Source: Thermodesulfobacteriota bacterium (GTDB lineage: Bacteria; Desulfobacterota; Desulfobacteria; Desulfobacterales; RPRI01). Taken from it: a stretch of 9,064 nucleotides of DNA. Positions 1 to 6,734 of this stretch are shown here, in pieces. The notes below the pieces were generated by a model. That model did not search any database and was not told the DNA's origin. It saw nothing but the letters and a program-made list of their open reading frames with translations. The position numbers and the translations under genes were made by a program. Every line of letters starts with the position of its first letter. The stretch's first letter is position 1. The stretch spans positions 1 through 9,064 of the forward strand of contig JAUPLM010000233.1 in the NCBI GenBank assembly GCA_030836965.1. Reading direction: 5' to 3'.

Positions 1-293
1 GAGTCTTCAATGGGTAGTACGAAACACGCAGCAAGCTGTCCCAGTCTCCTCCCGGCATTCATCAGAGTCGGGGAGTTCGGCAGAAACAAGAGGTTGGCCA
101 GAAGGGAGAGGAATTTTTTTTCCGTTTTTTTTACGTCACAAGAAGAGTCAAATAAAGAATCGGCGGAAGCAATGTGCTTTGCAACCCTTATAAACATATC
201 TTCGGGAGTCTCTGTAGCTTTTCCGCCCTTATTTTTTTTCAGATAACGTTTTTCGAGAATTATTCCGGCATTATTTGAAATAGGTATTTTCAT
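1..293 (-). CDS. nrdJ: Adenosylcobalamin-dependent (class II) ribonucleotide reductase, N-terminal part
   Basis: Reading the minus strand from the ATG at 291-293 gives 97 open codons that run off the left edge of the window. The product would reduce ribonucleotides to deoxyribonucleotides in the cytoplasm, using coenzyme B12 to generate a thiyl radical without oxygen. The recognisable stretch is PNSPTLMNAGR followed by LGQLAACFVLPIED at about residues 70-97. This is the conserved N-terminal segment of NrdJ-type enzymes. The Cys at about residue 89 should be the first cysteine of the redox pair, by family knowledge. Full enzymes are several hundred residues longer, so only the start is seen. 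The 29-bp gap after the LysR gene holds AAAGG about 12 bases before the ATG, within a small AACC-TTTAT-GGTT inverted repeat (304-316). No NrdR-box-like palindrome is visible there. Three runs of eight A (coding strand) lie in this segment. Identification is firm; substrate level and length cannot be judged. Confidence 0.9.
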   Translation of the reverse strand, partial: MKIPISNNAGIILEKRYLKKNKGGKATETPEDMFIRVAKHIASADSLFDSSCDVKKTEKKFLSLLANLLFLPNSPTLMNAGRRLGQLAACFVLPIED

Positions 294-322
294 GGCTGTT
301 TTCAACCTTTATGGTTCAGAAA

Positions 323-1225
323 TCATTTATTCCGGATCAATTCATTTTTCATGTGCAATATAAAAGCATTGCATATCGGTGAAATACTTCTTTGCCTGTT
401 TCGCGTCAGATAAAAATTGCGTTTCAGATTAAGGCCTTCTATTGCAAGTGCTTTTAAAGATCCTTCGATTAAATCTCCCTCGACGGCTATAGTCGAAAGG
501 ATTGATACTCCGGCTTTGTTTTTTATTCCCTGCCTTACGGCCTCAGTACTTCCCATTTGTGCTGAAATGTTAAGATCGTCTATCCCGTATCCTGCTGCAT
601 TCAGATTCTGCTCGATGGATTTTAACGTACCCGATCCGCGTTCTCTTATAATAAAAGGTTCGGCGAGAAGCATTTTTAAGTCAATACTCTTTTTCTTTCC
701 CCATTTGTGACCGGATGGAACAATAAGGCGCATTTCATCGGCAATGAGAATTTCCTGAAAAATTTGTTTATCTTTTTTTTCTGCACCAACAACTCCGGCC
801 TCAAGAATACCTGAAAGAGTCTCATTTATTATTTTATCGGTGTCGCCGATGACAAGTGAAATTTTTACATCGGGATAAATTCTGGTAAAAGCCGCTACAA
901 TCCGTGGAAGGATATATTCTCCCGGAATAGTACTTCCGCCTATAACAAAATTTCCTTTTATGCTTCCCTGAAATTCTGATATAGCGCTTTTCATTTCATC
1001 ATGTAATGACATGAGTTTTATTGCATAAGAGTAAAGCAGTTCTCCGGCTTTTGTTGGAACCGCTTCTTTTGATAAGCGGTCAATAAGGCGACATCCGAAA
1101 TGGGATTCCAAATCTCTTATATGACTGCTGACCGTAGGCTGGGAAAGATAAGCGGTTTCACCGGCTTTTGAAAAGCTCTTGTGCTCGACAACTTTACAAA
1201 AGATGTTTAGGTGCCATAGATCCAT
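323..1225 (-). CDS. LysR-family transcriptional regulator, selenium-metabolism-associated type
   Basis: This 300-residue protein has normal LysR length. An N-terminal winged helix-turn-helix spans about residues 1-60, with the helix-turn-helix itself at about 17-41 (SFSKAGETAYLSQPTVSSHI). A linker helix follows, then a two-lobed effector-binding domain from about 92 to 295 (FVIGGSTIPGEYILP, RERGSGT near 195-200). The opening MDLWHLNIFCKVVE, the GSTIPGEYILPR stretch and the lobe sequence recall the subfamily named selenium metabolism-associated LysR regulator in deltaproteobacteria. That assignment is from memory and its effector is unknown; CysL/CysB-like regulators are the wider relatives. 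The ATG at 1223-1225 fits the family N-terminus, but no good Shine-Dalgarno precedes it. The gene lies 54 bp after coaD and 29 bp before nrdJ, all in one direction, so it may be co-transcribed with nrdJ and could regulate it. LysR plus DNA-binding role is near certain; the selenium link is moderate. Confidence 0.88.
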   Translation of the reverse strand: MDLWHLNIFCKVVEHKSFSKAGETAYLSQPTVSSHIRDLESHFGCRLIDRLSKEAVPTKAGELLYSYAIKLMSLHDEMKSAISEFQGSIKGNFVIGGSTIPGEYILPRIVAAFTRIYPDVKISLVIGDTDKIINETLSGILEAGVVGAEKKDKQIFQEILIADEMRLIVPSGHKWGKKKSIDLKMLLAEPFIIRERGSGTLKSIEQNLNAAGYGIDDLNISAQMGSTEAVRQGIKNKAGVSILSTIAVEGDLIEGSLKALAIEGLNLKRNFYLTRNRQRSISPICNAFILHMKNELIRNK

Positions 1226-1254
1226 TATTATTTTAACCGAAATAGTAAGGGCTA

Positions 1255-1277
1255 CGCCTCGCTGCTTGTGCGGGGTG
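1255..1277. repeat. GC-rich imperfect hairpin between coaD and the lysR gene
   Basis: CGCCTCGC (1255-1262) and GCGGGGTG (1270-1277) can pair around the 7-base loop TGCTTGT; A1254-T1278 adds a pair. As plus-strand RNA all eight pairs form, two being G-U. As minus-strand RNA, the direction the genes are read, the same two positions become A-C mismatches, so the stem is weaker. No U-run follows in the minus direction, so it does not look like an intrinsic terminator. A second small stem, GGTG-TTT-CACC (1274-1284), overlaps the coaD stop codon. Possible roles are a processing site, a repeat remnant or nothing. Confidence 0.3.
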
Positions 1278-1279
1278 TT

Positions 1280-1771
1280 TCACCTGGAATTAAAACCGAA
1301 CTTCTCTTTCAGTCTCTGATTAACTATGGGAGGAACCATGCCGTTTATATTTCCTCCAAAACGCGCCGCTTCTTTTATTATTGAAGAACTGGTAAAAATC
1401 CATCTTAAACCGGTCATAAGAAATACAGTCTGAATTTCCCTGTCAAGACGCCGGTTCATCAGAGCAAGCTGGAATTCATATTCAAAATCGGATACTGCGC
1501 GCATTCCGCGAAGAATCGCGTGACTTTTTTTCTTTGCAGCATAATCCACAAGAAGTCCGTCGAACGTATCTATTTCAACATTATTTATTTTTTTTAAACT
1601 CACTTTCAGCATTTTTATCCGTTCATCGACGGTAAATAAAGATTCCTTGCCTGGGTTATGTAAAATGGCAACTATTATTTTGTCGAAGAGCTTGAGACCT
1701 CTTTCAAGAATGTCAATGTGGCCGTTTGTAACTGGATCAAAAGAACCGGGATAAACAGCAATTCTTTTCAT
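1280..1771 (-). CDS. coaD: Phosphopantetheine adenylyltransferase
   Basis: CoaD transfers AMP from ATP to 4'-phosphopantetheine, giving dephospho-CoA, the fourth of five steps of CoA synthesis in the cytoplasm. The 163 residues match the family length (about 160). The nucleotidyltransferase signature GSFDPVTNGHID is at residues 9-20, with the TNGH form of the T/HxGH motif. RGMRAVSDFEYEFQLALMNR at about 89-108 is the conserved substrate-binding and oligomer segment. The C-terminal ATP-binding motif is FTSSSIIKEAARFGG (about 126-140), a mild variant of the common SFISSSLVKE form. The ATG at 1769-1771 is supported by AGGAT (1781-1785) nine bases upstream. The gene follows rsmD by 60 bp on the same strand, and rsmD-coaD pairing is widespread in bacteria. 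The 54-bp gap to the LysR gene contains an imperfect hairpin but no clear terminator. Identification is confident. Confidence 0.96.
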   Translation of the reverse strand: MKRIAVYPGSFDPVTNGHIDILERGLKLFDKIIVAILHNPGKESLFTVDERIKMLKVSLKKINNVEIDTFDGLLVDYAAKKKSHAILRGMRAVSDFEYEFQLALMNRRLDREIQTVFLMTGLRWIFTSSSIIKEAARFGGNINGMVPPIVNQRLKEKFGFNSR

Positions 1772-1831
1772 TGATTTATTATCCTATAACATTGGTTTTG
1801 GTTATCCGAGACCTTTACATAATAAGATATT

Positions 1832-2392
1832 TCATATCATATATTTTATAAATGAAACAAGGGTTTTCCCGTATCTTCTTTGATCTTCAATGTTATAACC
1901 GGGAAGATCTTCGGGGATAGTTTCAAGTATATCATGTTCGATTACCAGCAGGGCTTCTTTTTCTAGAATTCGGTTTCCGGAGAGGTTTATCAAAGTTGGC
2001 CTGATCAAATTTTTATTATAGGGAGGATCCATGAAAACGAGATTTACACAAGGAGTCTCACACCTTAAATCAATAAAAGTTCTTTCAATATTTAATCCCG
2101 CAATTTTAATTCTGTCGTTGAGTCCGCAAATCTCCGTATTTTTTTTAATGATAGAAAGAGCCTCTTTATCATTATCGATAAAGAATGCAAATGATGCTCC
2201 TCTGCTCAGGGCTTCAATGCCCAGAGCTCCGGTTCCCGCAAAAAGGTCAAGGACTACTGAATCTGCAACACGAGCGGAAAGAATGCTGAAAATACTTTCT
2301 CTTAATCGATCCGCTGTAGGTCTTATCCTGACGCCTTTTGGCGAAAAAAGCTTTCTGCCTTTTAAATTACCGCTTATTATCCTCAAGCCCAT
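1832..2392 (-). CDS. rsmD: 16S rRNA (guanine(966)-N(2))-methyltransferase RsmD
   Basis: RsmD uses S-adenosylmethionine to methylate N2 of G966 of 16S rRNA during small-subunit assembly. The 186-residue length is typical. The N-terminal RIISGNLKGRKL (4-15) and RPTADRLRESIFSIL (24-38) are family hallmarks. SAM-binding motif I is VVLDLFAGTGALGIEAL (46-62), the acidic end of motif II is FIDND (71-75), and catalytic motif IV is DPPY (122-125). RRYGKTLVSFIKY (172-184) is the characteristic C-terminus. The ATG at 2390-2392 lies 26 bases inside the end of the upstream ntrX-like gene in another frame, and no strong Shine-Dalgarno is present, so translation is probably coupled to termination of that gene. 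It belongs to the minus-strand run that continues to coaD. Its partner here is a housekeeping role rather than one tied to the two-component system. Identification is confident. Confidence 0.95.
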   Translation of the reverse strand: MGLRIISGNLKGRKLFSPKGVRIRPTADRLRESIFSILSARVADSVVLDLFAGTGALGIEALSRGASFAFFIDNDKEALSIIKKNTEICGLNDRIKIAGLNIERTFIDLRCETPCVNLVFMDPPYNKNLIRPTLINLSGNRILEKEALLVIEHDILETIPEDLPGYNIEDQRRYGKTLVSFIKYMI

Positions 2393-3749
2393 TAGATTTC
2401 AGATGCTTTAATTTTTTGTGAAGATAGCTTCGTCCGACATCGATTTTCTTGGCTGTTTTTGAAATATTTTTTTCATTTTCCGAAAGCTTTCTTTTAAGAA
2501 ATTCTTTTTCGAAAGCCTTTTTGGCGTTTTTCAAACTATCAATCCTAAAAAACTCCTGTTCGGGAGATTCAGTTACTTCTTTAACAGGAGATTTATACTG
2601 GTCCGGAATATCAGACACACCGACTACGTTTTTTTCAACCATTATGGCGGTCTGCAGAACAAAGTTCTTAAGCTCTCTTACATTTCCCGGCCAGGAATAG
2701 CCGCATAATAATTCAAGGGCTTTAGGTGAAAGTGTCTTCTTTTCGCTTTTAAATTGTTTAGAGTATTCGGTGAAAAAAGTATCGATTAAAACGGGTATAT
2801 CTTCTTTACGGGCTCTTAAAGGGGGCACCTCTATAGGAACTACATTAAGCCGGTAATAGAGATCTTCCCTGAAAGATCCTTTCTCAATTTCTTTTTCAAG
2901 GGACTTATTGCTCGCTGCAATTATCCTCACATTTACATTTATAGTCCTTCTTCCGCCAACTCTCTGAAACTTCTTTTCCTGCAGGACTCTCAATATTTTT
3001 GCCTGAGTTTTTAAACTCATGTCACCTATATCATCAAGAAAAATGGTCCCATTATCGGCCAATTCGAATTTTCCTCTTTTTTTAGCGGTTTCTTCGGTGA
3101 ATACCCCTTTTTCATGTCCAAAAAGTTCGCTTTCGATAAATTCTTCCGGAATTGTTGCGCAATCGACAGTTATAAACGGCTCTTCAATCCGGGCGCTTAG
3201 CTGGTAAATTGTACGGGCAACCAGCTCTTTGCCTGTGCCGTTCTCACCTGTGATCAGCACCCATGCATCTGTCGGAGCCACAACAGCTATCTTTTTCTTC
3301 AATTCAACTATCGGTGGACTGGTGCCGTTTATTGAATGTTTTTCGATTGTTTTTTTTCTAAGATATCTGTTTTCTTCTTCCAGGCGCCTGAAATTCAGCG
3401 CGTTGCTGATCGCAACTATTATTTTGTCTATTGACAGAGGTTTTTCTATTAAATCATATGCTCCGAGTTTTGTTGCTTTTACAGCAGTTTCTATATTACC
3501 GTGACCGGTAATGACTATAACCTGCACATAAGGATTTTCTTTTTTAATCTGTTTTAACGTTTCTATCCCGTCTATTCCGGGCATCCATATGTCCAGAAGA
3601 ACAAGATCCGGTGATTCCTTGTCGATAATCTTCAGCCCTTCATACCCGTTAGAAGCTGTCATGACTTCAAAGCCCTCATCGGATAGAAGGCCGCTTAATG
3701 ATTTAAGTATTGACGGTTCGTCATCAACAATTAATATGGAAGGAAACAT
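2367..3749 (-). CDS. ntrX: NtrX-like response regulator (receiver, AAA+, Fis-type HTH) with degenerate sigma-54 loop
   Basis: This is a 460-residue NtrC-family regulator. The receiver spans residues 1-120, with the acidic patch D9-D10-E11, phospho-acceptor D53 (LLDIWMPG), T81 and K103 all intact. The AAA+ domain runs from about 140 to 375: Walker A GENGTGKE (168-175), Walker B FLDDI (237-241), sensor and arginine-finger region FREDLYYRLNV, and WPGNVREL. The C-terminal Fis-type DNA-binding helix-turn-helix lies at about 418-455 (ISKTAKKIDVGRSYLHKKLK), the NtrX rather than the NtrC form. Two core positions deviate. The GAFTGA loop that contacts sigma-54 reads GVFTEE (215-220), and the Walker B Glu is Asp. 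A very good Shine-Dalgarno, AAAGGAA (3758-3764), is 8 bases before the ATG. The NtrY-like kinase gene ends 80 bp upstream and is the presumed phosphodonor; rsmD overlaps the 3' end. Family assignment is firm; whether it works with sigma-54 is doubtful. Confidence 0.92.
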   Translation of the reverse strand: MFPSILIVDDEPSILKSLSGLLSDEGFEVMTASNGYEGLKIIDKESPDLVLLDIWMPGIDGIETLKQIKKENPYVQVIVITGHGNIETAVKATKLGAYDLIEKPLSIDKIIVAISNALNFRRLEEENRYLRKKTIEKHSINGTSPPIVELKKKIAVVAPTDAWVLITGENGTGKELVARTIYQLSARIEEPFITVDCATIPEEFIESELFGHEKGVFTEETAKKRGKFELADNGTIFLDDIGDMSLKTQAKILRVLQEKKFQRVGGRRTINVNVRIIAASNKSLEKEIEKGSFREDLYYRLNVVPIEVPPLRARKEDIPVLIDTFFTEYSKQFKSEKKTLSPKALELLCGYSWPGNVRELKNFVLQTAIMVEKNVVGVSDIPDQYKSPVKEVTESPEQEFFRIDSLKNAKKAFEKEFLKRKLSENEKNISKTAKKIDVGRSYLHKKLKHLKSNGLEDNKR

Positions 3750-3795
3750 TGTTTTTATTCCTTTAATCAGATTATCACGAATGATTAATTTGTTA

Positions 3796-3816
3796 AAAAC
3801 ATTCTACGAATGTTTT
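3796..3816. promoter_or_regulatory. Perfect 9-bp inverted repeat upstream of the ntrX-like gene
   Basis: AAAACATTC (3796-3804) and GAATGTTTT (3808-3816) are exact reverse complements separated by TAC, in the 80-bp gap between the ntrY-like stop and the ntrX-like ATG. The centre is about 57 bp before the ATG. The core heptamer ACGAATG (3806-3812) recurs 29 bp away at 3777-3783. As minus-strand RNA the stem is followed by a few U residues and then mixed sequence, so it could act as a weak AT-rich attenuator. It could equally be a binding site for a dimeric regulator, including autoregulation. No binding evidence exists; the symmetry is directly visible. Confidence 0.4.
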
Positions 3817-3829
3817 ATAAAAAACAGGG

Positions 3830-6067
3830 TTAAATTACAGGAAGTTCAATGATAAATTTTGTTCCTTTCGGGTAATTGTCCTGAACCCGGATTACACCTT
3901 TATGGTCGTTAATAATTGTGTTAACTATAGTGAGCCCAAGGCCGGACCCGGTTTTTTTTGTTGAAAAATTCGGCTCAAAAAGGCGTGACTTGTCTTCTTC
4001 CGATACACCGGCTCCGTCATCAGCAACTTCAATACCGACTGTTTTTAATTCATTATCGTGCCAAAGAGTAATAACAATATTGCCGTGATCTTTAATTGCA
4101 GCCACCGCATTATCAACCAGATTGATCATAGCCTGTTTTATCTGCTGCCTGTCAAGGTTAAGACGTGGTATGTTATCAGGAATGTTCATGCTGAAAATAA
4201 TTTTGTGATGACCTTCCTTATAAAGCGCAACCGTTTCCCTGATTATGGGAGGTAAATCACAAGGGACCGGATTTGCAGCAGGGAATCTAGCAAAGGATGA
4301 AAATTCATTAACAATGTTTTTGATTAAATCAACATGATCTATAATCATTCTGGTACATTCTTCAAATACCGGCTCGTTGATTTGTTTTGAATATTTACGC
4401 TTAATTCGCTGGGCGGACAGCTTGATAGGGGTCAGGGGATTTTTTACTTCGTGAGCTATCCGTCGCGCCACCTCCCTCCACGCAGCCACTCTCTGGGCTT
4501 TCTCAAGTTCGGTCAGGTCGTCAAAAACCATAACCAGTCCCATGTGTTGCTCAGAATCATCTTTTAATGCGTTGACATTTATGAGAAAACTGCGGCGTCT
4601 CTCCCCAATGGAAAGTCTCAGAGGTAATTCAACGGCATTATCTTTTGATGCAGCAAGGCTTTCCATTATTTCACCGGCAAGGTTAAGATGCTGATCTTTT
4701 AAAAGGTTTTTATAGCTTTTCCCTATGATTTCATTAGGTTCAAGATTAAGCATCTTTTCTGCCGACTTGTTTATTGTCGTTATTATTCCGTCAGCGTCAA
4801 GCGTTATAACTCCCGTCGAGATGTTTTTTAATACGATTTCCATATACCGTCGTCTTTCTTCAATCTCGATGTTCTGCTGGCCAAGCCTTTTTGCCGAAAG
4901 CTCAAGTTGTTCCCGTCCGGTCCTTAGATCTTTTGTCATTTTATTAAATGAGTCGACAAGGCTTCCGATTTCATCATCCGACTTTATATTGATGCTGAAA
5001 CCAAGATCTCCTTCAGCGACTCTCCGCGTTCCATCGGCCAGCTCCATAATAGGAATAGTGATTGATTTGGCAAGATAAAAACCGAACCAGATGGCGCAAA
5101 AAAGTACAAGCAATGCAACAATAGAGAGTAATATATAATATGAAAGCTGAATTGGTTTTTTAACAAGTTTGATTTGCTGATATTCTTCAAAGCCAAGAGA
5201 AATGGATTTCATCTTGTTGGAAAGATGATTTGAAATCAGGGTTGTTAAAACGATATATCCGTCTGCGTAATTGGGCTGAACGCCGAAAGGCACTGTCCCG
5301 ATAATCCTTACAAGCTCGCCCTGGGATATCTTTTCTGTGATGATCCGGACATTTTTGGGAGACATATCTTTTCGAATATTATCTGGAGTAATCGTATCTA
5401 AAGGGAGGTTATCAAGCTCTGGTGCAAGCGCAAAAGAGATTCGTTTGAAATCACTGTTATATAATTCTATAGCGTTTATATTGAATGACCTTTGAACAAC
5501 CGCCAGATATTGGGAAAGAGAATTTTGTTTAAGGGGGTCTATGAGTTTTTTGGAGTTGATTTGATACGAAATTCTTTCCAGATAAAACCTGTTGTTATCT
5601 TCAATACGGTCATAATAATATCGCCCGACATCAAGTGAATTTTCAAGCGCCTGCTCAACCGGAACATTGAACCAGAATTCAATACTTGTAGTTATAAAGC
5701 TGATCGAGAAGAAAAATAATATTATTGTGGGCAAAAGGGTCAGGGTACCGAAAGCTATGACAAGTTTGGTGCGGAGCTTCGCCCCCATGGCCTTCTTTTT
5801 TCTGTCGTAAAGAAGTTTAAAGAGATTTCTGAATACCAGAAATATCAATAGGATGAGCAATAATAAATTTATGTTGATCAGGATAAACATCAGAACCGTA
5901 TTTGATACAGGTATGTCGGTTCCGAATTTAACGATTCTGTTTTCAAGAAACGTTAAAAAAGCAACAATAAATATTATTGCAATGATTATTACGCCTTCTC
6001 TTTTACGTCTGAAGCTTTCCTGTGAGGAGTCTGTAGAATATCTATTAGAGGATAAGTTGTTGTTCAT
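3830..6067 (-). CDS. ntrY: NtrY-like membrane sensor histidine kinase
   Basis: This 745-residue kinase has the NtrY layout. Two transmembrane helices lie at about residues 25-44 and 56-80 and a third at about 102-125. A periplasmic sensor region follows (about 126-305), then TM4 (about 309-333), a HAMP linker (about 334-385), a coiled coil, and a PAS domain (about 405-515). The dimerisation/phosphoacceptor region contains RRIAHEVKNPLTPIKLSAQR with H539. The ATPase domain has the N box (NLVDNAVAAI, 649-658), G1 (DDGAGV, 683-688), F box (LFEPNFSTK) and G2 (GSGLGL, 707-712). All catalytic motifs are intact, so it should autophosphorylate and pass phosphate to the NtrX-like regulator encoded 80 bp downstream. 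The DUF4390 gene is 76 bp upstream. The ATG at 6065-6067 has no clear Shine-Dalgarno. In other bacteria NtrYX is tied to nitrogen, redox or envelope responses; the signal sensed here cannot be read from sequence. Confidence 0.93.
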   Translation of the reverse strand: MNNNLSSNRYSTDSSQESFRRKREGVIIIAIIFIVAFLTFLENRIVKFGTDIPVSNTVLMFILININLLLLILLIFLVFRNLFKLLYDRKKKAMGAKLRTKLVIAFGTLTLLPTIILFFFSISFITTSIEFWFNVPVEQALENSLDVGRYYYDRIEDNNRFYLERISYQINSKKLIDPLKQNSLSQYLAVVQRSFNINAIELYNSDFKRISFALAPELDNLPLDTITPDNIRKDMSPKNVRIITEKISQGELVRIIGTVPFGVQPNYADGYIVLTTLISNHLSNKMKSISLGFEEYQQIKLVKKPIQLSYYILLSIVALLVLFCAIWFGFYLAKSITIPIMELADGTRRVAEGDLGFSINIKSDDEIGSLVDSFNKMTKDLRTGREQLELSAKRLGQQNIEIEERRRYMEIVLKNISTGVITLDADGIITTINKSAEKMLNLEPNEIIGKSYKNLLKDQHLNLAGEIMESLAASKDNAVELPLRLSIGERRRSFLINVNALKDDSEQHMGLVMVFDDLTELEKAQRVAAWREVARRIAHEVKNPLTPIKLSAQRIKRKYSKQINEPVFEECTRMIIDHVDLIKNIVNEFSSFARFPAANPVPCDLPPIIRETVALYKEGHHKIIFSMNIPDNIPRLNLDRQQIKQAMINLVDNAVAAIKDHGNIVITLWHDNELKTVGIEVADDGAGVSEEDKSRLFEPNFSTKKTGSGLGLTIVNTIINDHKGVIRVQDNYPKGTKFIIELPVI

Positions 6068-6143
6068 ATCTGTTTTTTAAGAAGAGACGTTCAATAACCG
6101 GACCTTAGGATTTGTTGGTAAGTTAGAAATAATTTTTAATTTA

Positions 6144-6713
6144 CTAATAGACAAAGTCTATTAAGTACCAATCGGTTTCAAAGTCCCATAAAGAAACAAA
6201 CAGAAAAACATAATGAAGGTAAAACGGCAGGGTAAGTTTGCTGACTTCTGCTTTGGCCTCTATTTGGTAATGGCCGTTTTTTTCCAGTCTGTTTAACTGG
6301 ACAATTTTTAATCCGTCAATCTGAGTCATCAGTTCCTGAGCTTCTTTAAATGATTCGGTAACAACCGGTTCGCTGTTTTTCCATGGTCGTGAAACGGTAT
6401 AAATTTTTTTCAGGGTGTCGTATTTAATTGTATGGGTTAAATAAATATCGGCGATATTGCTGTTAAACCATAAGTCTTTCACTCTGTTAAGTTTGATATA
6501 AAATGAGAATGTTGCAGGCACTCCGCTCAATATTGCCTTATTCATATCTTCTCTGAAAGCGCCGTCCAGATTTATCTTAAAGAGAAGGTCATCATGATAC
6601 CTGGTAATTGCAATGTTGGTAAGTTTTGCCTCCTGAGCAAAACTTGTTCCCTGCAGAGCAAGAATTAAGCAGAGAAAAACCAGCCATGTTTTATATTTTC
6701 GAAGTGTTTTCAT
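6144..6713 (-). CDS. DUF4390 domain-containing exported protein
   Basis: This 189-residue protein begins with a clear signal peptide: basic MKTLRKYK, a hydrophobic core WLVFLCLILAL (10-20) and a likely signal peptidase I site after SFA (about residue 26). There is no lipobox cysteine at the cut, so the mature protein is probably periplasmic and soluble or peripherally bound. The mature part matches the DUF4390 pattern as I know it, in particular RPWKNSEPVVTESFKEA (109-125) and the C-terminal LFVSLWDFETDWYLIDFVY region (171-189). Function is unknown. The gene commonly neighbours ntrY in proteobacteria, so a role as a periplasmic accessory to the kinase is a reasonable inference. It follows lpxC by 21 bp and precedes the kinase by 76 bp. 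Its Shine-Dalgarno is weak (GAAAG). The stop TAG is followed directly by TAA. Family call is fairly confident; function is not assigned. Confidence 0.87.
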   Translation of the reverse strand: MKTLRKYKTWLVFLCLILALQGTSFAQEAKLTNIAITRYHDDLLFKINLDGAFREDMNKAILSGVPATFSFYIKLNRVKDLWFNSNIADIYLTHTIKYDTLKKIYTVSRPWKNSEPVVTESFKEAQELMTQIDGLKIVQLNRLEKNGHYQIEAKAEVSKLTLPFYLHYVFLFVSLWDFETDWYLIDFVY

Positions 6714-6734
6714 TTCTGTATTTATCTTTCGTTA

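Noticed and set aside
114..239. Three runs of eight A (coding strand) in the first codons of nrdJ, as slippage or phase-variation sites
   Set aside because: Similar runs occur elsewhere in the window (for example 773-780 in the LysR gene and 6774-6781), so they reflect Lys codons in an AT-rich genome.
10..246. Plus-strand open frame of 78 codons opposite the nrdJ start
   Set aside because: It is antisense to a clearly recognisable NrdJ N-terminus and has no family-like sequence.
1226..1245. Leaderless-type promoter for the LysR gene (TAAAAT just before the ATG)
   Set aside because: No acceptable -35 box lies 16-18 bases upstream, and the match is easily due to AT-rich composition.
3229..3504. 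Plus-strand open frames within the two-component and lpxC genes (such as this 91-codon one)
   Set aside because: All are antisense to genes with intact conserved motifs and none resembles a known protein.
6068..6143. Promoter (TTGAAC-17-AGATAT) or terminator between DUF4390 and the kinase gene
   Set aside because: The -10-like box would overlap the kinase start codon, and no stem with a following U-run is visible.
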